DNA of 6,341 bases from Tannerella sp. (GTDB lineage: Bacteria; Bacteroidota; Bacteroidia; Bacteroidales; Tannerellaceae), in the NCBI GenBank assembly GCA_031263835.1, contig JAISEZ010000106.1, positions 1-6,341 of the forward strand. The letters run 5' to 3'. The notes beneath the pieces are model-generated. The model ran no database searches, was not told the origin of the DNA, and worked only from the letters and a program-made list of their open reading frames with translations. Of this stretch, positions 1-5,962 are shown piece after piece (position 1 is the stretch's first letter; every line of letters starts with the position of its first letter). Both the position numbers and the translations under genes were made by a program.

Positions 1-809
1 CCGTTAATCCAGCCTTCGGGAATGTCGGCCCGGTGCGCCTTCCAGATTTCGATGTCCTCGTCCGGATAGAACAGCAGGATGGCCAGTTTCCCGTCTGCGT
101 GCAGCCTGCCGACGACGGACGACTGCCGGATGGAGGCAATGACCTCTCCGCAGGCATGGCAATCCGGGTTGTAGAACATCAGCAGCGTGTAGTCCGCCCT
201 GATGTCGTGCAGCCGTCTCTGCCTTCCGTCCGGCAGCACATAGGCGAAGTCGGCGGCAACGGTTCCCGTGCGATTCTTCAGCATACCCTCCAGCGTATAT
301 TTCATGCGCATCTTCTCCGTTTCGTCCGAACGCCTGTCCGCAAGCAGGTACTGCACTGCGGGAATGTACAGCTCGTCGTCGCGAAAGAGCGAATTGGGGT
401 CATAAAGATATTTGGCAAACATCTCCAGAAAAAAGCCGTACATCCGTCCGCTTTCCTCCTGTTCGGCTTTGGCGAGCGTCTGACGGATGGACGCTTCCCT
501 CACCGCCGGGCCGGAAGTGTAGGGCAGGATATTCAGGTAGTCAACGAACGCCTGCTCGGTGACTTCCGGCAGATGCACGTAAACCGTATCCGCAAAATCA
601 AAAAGTCCCCAGTAATGTGTCGCCAGATAATCTGCCCGGTCGGAAACGGCCGTAATACTTACGGGAATCTCCGGCATCGTAAACGTACGCACTTTCGCCG
701 GCGGTTCGGCCGTCTCCGTCCGGCGGTTCGCGGAGTGGCACATGACCATCCCGCCCGTTACACATCCGGCAATAAGTATCCGGATACCTGTCTTTACTTT
801 ATGTTTCAT
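1..809 (-). CDS. DUF5106 / thioredoxin-like lipoprotein, C-terminus beyond window
   Basis: Reading the minus strand from the ATG at 809 gives 269 open codons that run off the left edge, so the 3' end is missing. The N-terminus (MKHKVKTGIR, then ILIAGC) is a short lipoprotein signal with lipobox I-A-G-C at Cys16; Cys24 is a poorer alternative. Residues about 55-200 resemble the DUF5106 domain of Bacteroidetes, including YLATHYWGLFDFADT. A thioredoxin-like segment follows, with LLMFYNPDCHACGEV and the redox-type pair C217-H-A-C220. By family this is an envelope-anchored thiol-disulfide or redoxin-like protein; its substrate is unknown. The plus-strand frame over the same DNA is a shadow: it reads Arg/His/Val-rich with no domain sense. 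Upstream of the ATG there is no strong Shine-Dalgarno, only a heptamer repeat leader, which is normal for Bacteroidetes. Family assignment is fairly sure; function is inferred. Confidence 0.85.
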   Translation of the reverse strand, partial: MKHKVKTGIRILIAGCVTGGMVMCHSANRRTETAEPPAKVRTFTMPEIPVSITAVSDRADYLATHYWGLFDFADTVYVHLPEVTEQAFVDYLNILPYTSGPAVREASIRQTLAKAEQEESGRMYGFFLEMFAKYLYDPNSLFRDDELYIPAVQYLLADRRSDETEKMRMKYTLEGMLKNRTGTVAADFAYVLPDGRQRRLHDIRADYTLLMFYNPDCHACGEVIASIRQSSVVGRLHADGKLAILLFYPDEDIEIWKAHRADIPEGWIN

Positions 810-814
810 TTCTA

Positions 815-849
815 CTAACCATTAACCGTTAACCGTTAACCACTAACCA
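815..849. repeat. Five tandem 7-bp repeats in the leader of the minus-strand gene
   Basis: Five consecutive heptamers are visible on the plus strand: CTAACCA, TTAACCG, TTAACCG, TTAACCA, CTAACCA. On the minus strand the unit is GGTTARY and the array ends 5 bp before the ATG at 809, so it forms the 5' untranslated leader of that gene. A related run (GATTAGA, GGTTAGT, GATTAAC) follows mutL at 5961. Seven-base units change length by slippage without any coding constraint, so the leader length may vary between strains; that is inference. Confidence 0.8.
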
Positions 850-867
850 TTGTTTCTTTTTCGGCTG

Positions 868-901
868 CATAAGTACAACATTTATTTGTAGTGCGGGCAA
901 A
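868..901 (-). promoter_or_regulatory. Candidate Bacteroidetes-type promoter for the minus-strand lipoprotein
   Basis: On the minus strand, TTTG (898-901) is followed after 22 bp by TACTTATG (868-875). This matches the Bacteroidetes -7 box TAnnTTTG at seven of eight positions, with spacing slightly longer than usual. It would start transcription roughly 50 bp before the ATG at 809, reading through the heptamer array. Called on motif match only. Confidence 0.4.
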
Positions 902-973
902 AAGCATAGTTATTTAATCCTAACCGGGAAATGAAATATCCGGTTTTATACCGGCCGGGAAGTCTTTTTCCCC

Positions 974-981
974 TATCTTTG
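974..981 (+). promoter_or_regulatory. Perfect -7 box (TATCTTTG) pointing into the 20-bp repeat array
   Basis: TATCTTTG matches the Bacteroidetes -7 consensus TAnnTTTG exactly and is followed by GCC, as at many real sites. No TTTG sits at the expected -33 distance; the nearest T-rich stretch (TTTT at 944-947) is about 26 bp upstream, so half of the promoter is weak. There is no gene immediately downstream: the first ATG at 1041 opens only 21 codons. If active it would transcribe the hairpin at 997-1025 and the repeat array at 1081-1340. Confidence 0.35.
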
Positions 982-996
982 CCGGTCGTAATCCAC

Positions 997-1025
997 CTTC
1001 CTTTCGCCGGAAAGACGAAAGGGAG
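997..1025. other. Hairpin-forming inverted repeat
   Basis: CTTCCTTTCG and CGAAAGGGAG pair over ten positions, with one G-T wobble, around a nine-base loop. It lies 15 bp past the candidate -7 box at 974-981, close to the expected RNA 5' end. There is no T-run on either side, so it is not a standard intrinsic terminator. A smaller inverted repeat, CCGGT-TTTAT-ACCGG, sits at 940-954. Confidence 0.5.
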
Positions 1026-1080
1026 CGGTTACAGTGACGAATGAGAAAGGTCTTTGAATTTTTGGAAGCAGGATGGCATC

Positions 1081-1340
1081 CGGCGAACGGGCATAATTTC
1101 CCGTGAACGGTCCTAATATCCGGCAAACGGTTAAAATTTCCCGCGAACGGATATGAGTTTTGGCCAACGGATATGAGTTTTGACGAACGGATATGAGTTT
1201 TGGCCAGCGGATATGAGTTTTGACGAACGGATATGAGTTTTGGCCAACGGATATGAGTTTTGACGAACGGATATGAGTTTTCGGCGAAAAAACATGCGTT
1301 TTGACAAAAAATCATGAGTTCCGGCGAAGAAACATGCGCT
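1081..1340. repeat. Thirteen-unit 20-bp tandem array with a 40-bp higher-order period
   Basis: Units follow each other at exact 20-bp steps with no spacers. The core AACGG recurs at 1086, 1106, 1126, 1146, 1166, 1186, 1226, 1246 and 1266, with AGCGG at 1206. The best-conserved block (1141-1280) has units ending GGATATGAGTTT. Units 1-3 (1081-1140) carry AATTTC or AATATC instead, and units 11-13 (1281-1340) change AACGGAT to A-rich text but keep the ATG position. Alternate units differ at their first bases (TGGCC versus TGACG), so the true repeat is a 40-bp dimer. TTGGCCAA, an 8-bp palindrome, marks every other junction at 1160 and 1240, with a variant at 1200. It is not a CRISPR array because there are no spacers. 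A 153-codon minus-strand frame (1381-920) crosses it, but the repeat is stop-free in all three minus frames, so that frame is weak evidence of a protein. Confidence 0.95.
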
Positions 1341-1387
1341 CCGGAAGCTCCCGAAGAGCATACGGAAACCGTCCTGCACAAAGCGAA

Positions 1388-1583
1388 TCAGTAGATAGCA
1401 GTCAGCAGTCAGTAGAATGGATACATCAGTTCATATACAAAATCAAATGGTCCCGGCAGATGCAGCGCCTGATACCGTATCCCGGTATGGAAATGTGCGA
1501 CTTTCCCGCCGGCTGTCCGCCTGTGCGGGCGAACACACAGGTTCGCCCCTACTAACTACTGGCTACTAACTACTAACTACTGA
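1388..1583. repeat. 196-bp MITE-like intergenic element with heptamer inverted ends
   Basis: The left end (1388-1415) is four heptamers: TCAGTAG, ATAGCAG, TCAGCAG, TCAGTAG. The right end (1556-1583), read on the other strand, is TCAGTAG, TTAGTAG, TTAGTAG, CCAGTAG. The two 28-bp ends match at 23 positions as terminal inverted repeats. Inside is about 140 bp with no coding signal and a strong hairpin near 1520-1548. There is no transposase and no clear target-site duplication, so this is either a MITE-like non-autonomous element or a repeat built by heptamer expansion. The right end finishes 41 bp before the ATG of the Omp28-type gene and lies in its leader or promoter zone. Confidence 0.6.
1520..1548. 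other. Two overlapping, mutually exclusive hairpins
   Basis: GGGCGAAC (1527-1534) pairs with GTTCGCCC (1541-1548) around a six-base loop. Alternatively CCTGTG (1520-1525) pairs with CACAGG (1536-1541) around a ten-base loop. The stems share bases, so only one can form at a time. The first stem resembles a common intergenic REP-type sequence (GGGCGAACxxxxGTTCGCCCC). There is no following T-run, so a terminator role is not supported. Confidence 0.5.
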
Positions 1584-1624
1584 TTTGCATTCATCATTTA
1601 TATTGACAACTAAAGAAAGAACAG

Positions 1625-3469
1625 ATGAAAATAAAGCAGCTGCAGAAAATCAGTCAGTATCTTGCAGGAACGGGAATCATCCTGCAAATGATGCTGGGGT
1701 GCTCCCTTTTCGACACCCCGCAACCTCCGGTAGAGGTTAAAATTGCGGTCGACAAAACCGTCATCAGGGCCAACGGTACGGATAAGGCCGTCTTTACGGT
1801 GACGGCCAACGGCGAGGACGTGACGTCTTCAGCCGTCATCAGCCGGAAAAGCGTGCCGGAGGGCGTCGGCGCCGGCGGCTTCTCGACCCGCGTCCCGGAC
1901 GTGTACACATTCTATGCGTCCTATGACGGACAGCAGTCCAACGAAATCACGGTGGAAGCGACGGAAGTCGTTCTCTCAATCACGGCCGACCGCGCCGTCA
2001 TCAGGGCAAACGGCAGGGACGCCGCCGTCTTCACCGTCCTCGCGGACGGCGAGGACGTGACGGCCGAAGCAACGGTTATCCTTGCCGGAGAGCCGGAAAC
2101 CGTCCTCGAATCGGGCGCGTTTTCCACCAGAACGGCGAATCGCTATACGTTTTACGCGACCTGCGACGGACACACGTCGAACGAACTCGTCATCGAAGCC
2201 GTGGCGGTGGCGCTTTCGATTACGGCCGACCGCGCCGAAATCAGGGCCAACGGCAGGGACGCCGTCGCCTTTACCGTACTGGCGGACGACGAGGACGTGA
2301 CGGCCGAAGCCGTCATTGTCCTTGCCGGAGAGCCGGAAACCGTCCTCGAATCGACCGTATTCTCCACCAGAACGGCGAAAACCTGTACGTTTTACGCCAC
2401 ATACGACGGCGGCAAATCCGGCGAAATCAGCGTCGAGGCGCTCCCCGTCATACTCACGCTCAACCCCGACCGGCTGACCTTCAGGGCCGACGAAAAGGAA
2501 GAGGTCACGTTTTCGGTGACGGCTGACGGAGAGGATGTAACGCCCTTCGCAGGTATCTTCCGGAAAGGGGAAGAGGCCGACGAGCCGCTCGAAGGAACGG
2601 CGTTCGCCACCGACGCGCCGGGCACGCACCGGTTTTATGCGGTTTATGACGGAGACACCACGGCCGTCGTTCCCGTAGAAGCGACCTACGTGGCGCGTCC
2701 CTTTTTTCGCCAGCAGCTCCTCATGCAGTTCTCCGGCACCGTCTGCCCGAACTGCCCGCTGATGACCGGCGCCGTCAATGACGCGCAGGCGCAGGGACAG
2801 GCTTCCGGCCGGACGGTGCACGTTATCTGCCTCCACCTCTACGGGACACAATGCCACAGTTCGCTGGCGGGCGCGATTGCCGAAACGTCCAACGGACTGA
2901 GTCCGGAGGCTTACTTTCCCTCCGCGCTCGTTGACCTGCGCGAGGTGGTGGGTCTGTACGTGTCGGGGACGTCCGGGCTGCTGATGAACGCGCTGAAAAG
3001 TTCGGGCGCCGGGCCGGCCGAAACGGGCATTGCCGTCGAATCGCAGGTGAACGGCACGTCGATTGACTTCAGGGTGAAAGTCCGGACCACCCGCGCCGGC
3101 GAGTACCGTTTCTATGCGTTTATTGTCGAGGACAGCATCCGGCGCACGCAGTATCTCCCCGGCCGCGAACCGGATGGAAGCTACATCCTGGATGGAACCT
3201 ACATCCACAACAACGTGGCAACCTACGTGATTCCCGGCGCCGAACCGCGGACAGGCGTGACGCTGGGCCGGATGGAACCGGGCAGGGAAACGGTGCAGAC
3301 GTTTTCAATCGAGACGGGAAGCATCGACGCCCAGCGCAGGGTGAACCTGTCCAACTGCCGCATTGTGGGCTACACGCTGAAACTTTCCGGCGACGGGGCG
3401 TATGTACTGGATAACGCGGTGAACTGTCCGGCGGACGGCTCCGTCAACTATATTTATGTGAATCAGTAG
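1625..3469 (+). CDS. Omp28-related lipoprotein with four Ig-like repeats
   Basis: This encodes 614 residues. A lipoprotein signal (basic start MKIKQLQK, hydrophobic stretch, M-L-G-C lipobox) predicts lipid-modified Cys26 and export to the outer membrane. Residues 36-354 are four Ig-like (Big-type) repeats of about 80 residues, each with RANG or RAD, GEDVT/DEDVT and a TFYAxxDG-type ending. Residues 355-614 resemble the Omp28 outer membrane protein family, which has a thioredoxin-like fold: LLMQFSGTVCPNCPLM, with C374-P-N-C377. Further cysteines follow in HVICLHLYGTQCHS and near the C-terminus (LSNC, VNCP). The Ig repeats probably hold the redox-like domain away from the membrane; ligand and partner are unknown. 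The ATG at 1625 is chosen for the signal peptide and the purine-rich AAAGAAAGAACAG before it. No convincing promoter box was found directly upstream. The long minus-strand frame opposite (1976-3208) is a shadow of GC-rich codon use. Confidence 0.9.
   Translation: MKIKQLQKISQYLAGTGIILQMMLGCSLFDTPQPPVEVKIAVDKTVIRANGTDKAVFTVTANGEDVTSSAVISRKSVPEGVGAGGFSTRVPDVYTFYASYDGQQSNEITVEATEVVLSITADRAVIRANGRDAAVFTVLADGEDVTAEATVILAGEPETVLESGAFSTRTANRYTFYATCDGHTSNELVIEAVAVALSITADRAEIRANGRDAVAFTVLADDEDVTAEAVIVLAGEPETVLESTVFSTRTAKTCTFYATYDGGKSGEISVEALPVILTLNPDRLTFRADEKEEVTFSVTADGEDVTPFAGIFRKGEEADEPLEGTAFATDAPGTHRFYAVYDGDTTAVVPVEATYVARPFFRQQLLMQFSGTVCPNCPLMTGAVNDAQAQGQASGRTVHVICLHLYGTQCHSSLAGAIAETSNGLSPEAYFPSALVDLREVVGLYVSGTSGLLMNALKSSGAGPAETGIAVESQVNGTSIDFRVKVRTTRAGEYRFYAFIVEDSIRRTQYLPGREPDGSYILDGTYIHNNVATYVIPGAEPRTGVTLGRMEPGRETVQTFSIETGSIDAQRRVNLSNCRIVGYTLKLSGDGAYVLDNAVNCPADGSVNYIYVNQ
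1727..2686 (+). repeat. Four in-frame ~240-bp repeats coding Ig-like domains
   Basis: Repeats start near 1727 (237 bp), 1967, 2207 and 2447 (240 bp each). The middle two are close at DNA level: 2080-2113 and 2320-2353 are identical over 34 bases, and much of the flanking sequence agrees. The outer repeats are clearly more diverged. This suggests a fairly recent tandem duplication that made repeat 3 from 2 or the reverse, and makes domain-number variation between strains plausible. Confidence 0.85.
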
Positions 3470-3472
3470 CTA

Positions 3473-3758
3473 TACGAATTATAAATTATGAATTATGAAT
3501 TATACGGGTATGAATTATGGAATATAAATTATCAACACGGAGACACGGAGGACACGGAGAAAGGCACGGCGGAACGCCGTATTTTCTCCGTGTCTCCCGT
3601 GCAGGGAAAGAGTTTGCCCAAGGCCACAGAGGAGGAACTTCGTTCCGCAGAACAGCGAATCTCTGTGTCCTCCGTGTCTCCGTGTTGATAATTTATATTC
3701 CATGTCCATACACAAAATCATACCCGTATAATTCATAATCCATAATTCATAATTCGTA
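3473..3758. repeat. 286-bp palindromic intergenic element (MITE-like)
   Basis: Long imperfect inverted arms face each other. TACGAATT starts the left arm and AATTCGTA ends the right. ATTATACGGGTATGA, GGAATATAAATTATCAAC and ACGGAGACACGGAGGACAC appear in the left arm and again, inverted, in the right; the right arm carries about 15 extra bases. The outer arms are AT-rich heptamers (AATTATG/AATTATA at 3477-3504). The inner arms are GC-rich CACGGAG-type repeats with a period near nine. Two nested hairpins occupy the core: ACACGGAGAAA with TTTCTCCGTGT, and CACAGAG with CTCTGTG. Small frames on both strands (for example 3515-3736) are by-products of the repeat. CACGGAGACACGGAG-like sequences are widespread intergenic repeats in several phyla. 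A diverged inverted copy lies at 6025-6127. It begins four bases after the stop of the Omp28-type gene and could end transcription from either side, though that is not shown. Confidence 0.85.
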
Positions 3759-3764
3759 CACTGA

Positions 3765-3796
3765 TTTTCATATCACTGAATTTTTGAATAACTTCG
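3765..3796 (+). promoter_or_regulatory. Candidate promoter of the small membrane protein-mutL operon
   Basis: TTTT at 3765-3768 (for -33 TTTG) is followed after 20 bp by TAACTTCG at 3789-3796, which matches the Bacteroidetes -7 box TAnnTTTG in seven of eight positions. It lies just outside the palindromic element and about 30 bp before the ATG at 3825, which is preceded by GGAG at 3819-3822. Confidence 0.45.
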
Positions 3797-3824
3797 CGGT
3801 TGAATCAAAAAACAAACTGGAGTC

Positions 3825-4133
3825 ATGGCATTATTTTCCTTTTATAACGTGCGCAAGCCGCGTCAGTTTACGCACAAGCCGATTTACTGGGACCCGCGCC
3901 GGGAAGCGCTGGAGGAACGCATCTGCAAGGTGAAGCGTGAAATGGGCGTCATCCCGGACCGTCCGGAAGACTATAAACCCGCCATCAGGGGCACTTTTGT
4001 CGAAGGGACAAGGCATCTGAAAAAAAGCAAGTCCAACGGCGGGGATGTGCAGAACAGGCTTTACAGGAACATGCGGCTGCTGCTCATTCTGGCGGTAGCG
4101 GGCGTGCTGTTCTGGTATTTGTTTCTGAAGTGA
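3825..4133 (+). CDS. Small C-terminally anchored membrane protein, conserved type upstream of mutL
   Basis: This encodes 102 residues. The first 80 are hydrophilic and basic (VRKPRQFTHKPIYWDPRR, then EERICKVKREMG and GTRHLKKSKS). Residues 85-101 form one hydrophobic helix (LLLILAVAGVLFWYLFL) ending in Lys102, so the protein is probably tail-anchored in the inner membrane with its N-terminus in the cytoplasm. No enzymatic motif is visible. Proteins of this size and look sit before mutL in other Bacteroidales, from memory of the family rather than a search. Its stop codon overlaps the mutL start by one base, which implies translational coupling. The start is supported by GGAG just upstream and a promoter candidate at 3765-3796. 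Its function is unknown; a link with mismatch repair is only suggested by position. Confidence 0.85.
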   Translation: MALFSFYNVRKPRQFTHKPIYWDPRREALEERICKVKREMGVIPDRPEDYKPAIRGTFVEGTRHLKKSKSNGGDVQNRLYRNMRLLLILAVAGVLFWYLFLK

Positions 4134-5962
4134 TGGGAGATATTATTCATTTGCTCCCCGACCATATCGCCAACCAGATTGCGGCGGGGGAGGTGATTCA
4201 GCGTCCGGCCTCGGTGGTGAAGGAACTGATGGAAAACGCGGTGGACGCCGGCGCTGCGCACATAACCGTGAACATCAAGGACGCCGGACGCACGCTGGTA
4301 CAGGTAATCGACGACGGGAAAGGCATGTCGGAAACGGACGCGCGGATGGCTTTCGAACGGCACGCCACTTCCAAAATCGCGGACGTACAGGATATTTTCT
4401 CCCTGCGCACCATGGGTTTCCGCGGCGAGGCGCTGGCTTCGATTGCAGCCGTGGCGCAGGTGGAGCTGCGCACGCGCCTCAAGGGAACGGACGTGGGAAC
4501 AAAGCTGTCGATTTCCGGCTCGACGCTCGACGCCATAGAACCGGACGCCTGCCGCGAAGGAAGCGTTTTCTCCGTCAAGAACCTGTTTTATAACGTGCCG
4601 GCGCGCCGGAAGTTTCTCAAGCCCAACGAAACGGAATTCCGGCATATCCTGACCGAATTTGAGCGGGTGGCGCTGGTCTGTCCGCAGATTGACTTTTCGC
4701 TCTATCACAACGATACGGAAACCTTCCGGCTGCCCGTTTCGGGGCTGCGCCAGCGTATCGTCAACGTGTTCGGGAAAAAGCTCAACCAGACGCTCCTCAC
4801 GCTCGACGCACCCAATTCCATCGCCCGCATCGAAGGATTCATCGGTCAGGTCAGCGCCGTCAAGCGAAAGGGCGCGCTGAACTATTTCTTCGTGAACGGA
4901 CGCTTCATGAAGCATCCCTATTTTCACTCGGCCATCATGCGCGCCTACGAGTCGCTGGTTCCGGCGGACGAAAAGCCGGACTATTTCATCTACCTGACGC
5001 CGGAGCCTTCGACCATCGACGTGAACATCCATCCGACCAAAACGGAAATCAAGTTCGAAAACGAAGGCCCGATATGGCAGATACTTGCGGCGGCTGTCCG
5101 CGAAGCCCTGGGCAAGGCCAACGCCGTGCCGAGCATTGACTTCGACACGGAGGGCGCCATCGAAATACCCGTGTACCGGCCGGGAAGGGAGCAGGCGCCG
5201 CCCAGCGTCCGTACAGACCCTTCCTACAACCCCTTTCACCACACCCCCGCCCGACCGACCTATAACGGAAGCGACTGGGAAAAGCTGTACAGGGGATTTG
5301 AACAGGACCGCACCCTGCCGCCGGACAGTTCGACTGCGTCCTTTCCGGAGACGCCGCTCCCGTCGGAAGGTGGCGGGACACTGTTTCCGGAAACGACCCG
5401 TCCGTGTTTTCAGTACAAGTGCCGCTACATCATCACCCTGCTGAAGTCGGGGCTGGTGCTGATTGACCAGCGCCGGGCGCACATCCGCATTCTCTACGAC
5501 CGGTATCTTTCGAACGTACGCCGGCACAAAAGCGTTTCGCAGCAGCTGCTGTTTCCCGAAATCATCGAGTGTACGGCGTCGGAAGCGGCGATACTTCCCG
5601 CACTGACGGACGAACTGCAGGGATTTGGCTTCGACCTGAGTCCGCTGGGCAACAACAGTTATTCGATTAACGGCATGCCGGCCGGCGTGCAGGAACGCAA
5701 CCCGTCCACCCTGCTCAGGGAACTGCTCAACAACGCGATGGAAGCCGGCGGCGCCGTGGGCGAACGTGCCACGGAAACGCTGGCTCTCTCCCTGGCCAAA
5801 GCCGCCGCCATCCATCCGGGCAAAACGCTAACGCTCGAAGAAATGGAATCGATGGTCGGTGCGCTGTTCTCCTCGGAAGCGAACCGCCTGACTCCCGACG
5901 GAAAACCGATTATGTCCCTCCTCACAGACGACGAACTGGCCAAACGATTTAAAATACAGTGA
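4133..5962 (+). CDS. mutL: DNA mismatch repair protein MutL
   Basis: This encodes 609 residues, a normal MutL length. MutL is the ATP-driven matchmaker that links MutS mismatch recognition to downstream repair. The N-terminal GHKL ATPase is complete: NQIAAGEV 14-21, ELMENAVDAGA 31-41 (catalytic Glu31 and Mg-binding Asn35 by alignment with E. coli Glu29 and Asn33), DDGKGM 60-65, RHATSKI 76-82, GFRGEALASI 95-104, and IHPTKTE with Lys303 near the ATP gamma-phosphate. A Pro/Ser/Thr-rich linker spans about 335-420, and the C-terminal dimerisation domain runs from about 425 to 609. The endonuclease signatures are missing: DQHAxxExxxxE is DQRRAHIRILYD at 445-456, the Cys motif is LAKAAAI at 554-560, and CPHGRP is TPDGKP at 587-592. 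ATG at 4133 overlaps the preceding TGA; a GTG three bases earlier is possible but the TGATG arrangement is preferred. The long antisense frame is a shadow. Confidence 0.97.
   Translation: MGDIIHLLPDHIANQIAAGEVIQRPASVVKELMENAVDAGAAHITVNIKDAGRTLVQVIDDGKGMSETDARMAFERHATSKIADVQDIFSLRTMGFRGEALASIAAVAQVELRTRLKGTDVGTKLSISGSTLDAIEPDACREGSVFSVKNLFYNVPARRKFLKPNETEFRHILTEFERVALVCPQIDFSLYHNDTETFRLPVSGLRQRIVNVFGKKLNQTLLTLDAPNSIARIEGFIGQVSAVKRKGALNYFFVNGRFMKHPYFHSAIMRAYESLVPADEKPDYFIYLTPEPSTIDVNIHPTKTEIKFENEGPIWQILAAAVREALGKANAVPSIDFDTEGAIEIPVYRPGREQAPPSVRTDPSYNPFHHTPARPTYNGSDWEKLYRGFEQDRTLPPDSSTASFPETPLPSEGGGTLFPETTRPCFQYKCRYIITLLKSGLVLIDQRRAHIRILYDRYLSNVRRHKSVSQQLLFPEIIECTASEAAILPALTDELQGFGFDLSPLGNNSYSINGMPAGVQERNPSTLLRELLNNAMEAGGAVGERATETLALSLAKAAAIHPGKTLTLEEMESMVGALFSSEANRLTPDGKPIMSLLTDDELAKRFKIQ

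Noticed and set aside
33..818. 261-codon plus-strand frame
   Set aside because: It lies opposite the minus-strand DUF5106-type lipoprotein, which has a lipobox, family motifs and CHAC. The plus frame has no domain sense and is Arg/His/Val-rich.
1041..1106. Short plus-strand frame starting at the first ATG after the 974 promoter box
   Set aside because: It has only 21 codons, no ribosome-binding site, and ends inside the repeat array.
1081..1340. CRISPR array
   Set aside because: Units are contiguous 20-mers without unique spacers, and no cas gene is present.
1301..1555. 84-codon plus-strand frame
   Set aside because: It crosses the end of the 20-bp array and most of the heptamer-bounded element, so it is a translation of repeats with no start signal.
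1976..3208. 410-codon minus-strand frame
   Set aside because: It is antisense to the Omp28-type gene, reads as Arg/Gly/Val-rich low-information sequence, and its apparent repeats only mirror the Ig repeats.
3515..3738. Small frames on both strands with HGGHGE-like peptides
   Set aside because: They lie wholly in the palindromic element. Their similarity to each other follows from the inverted arms.
4130..4132. GTG start for mutL one codon upstream
   Set aside because: The ATG at 4133 gives the usual MutL N-terminus and the common TGATG overlap with the preceding gene.
4061..5815. 584-codon minus-strand frame
   Set aside because: It is antisense to mutL, whose motifs are unambiguous. Long shadow frames are expected opposite GC-rich genes.
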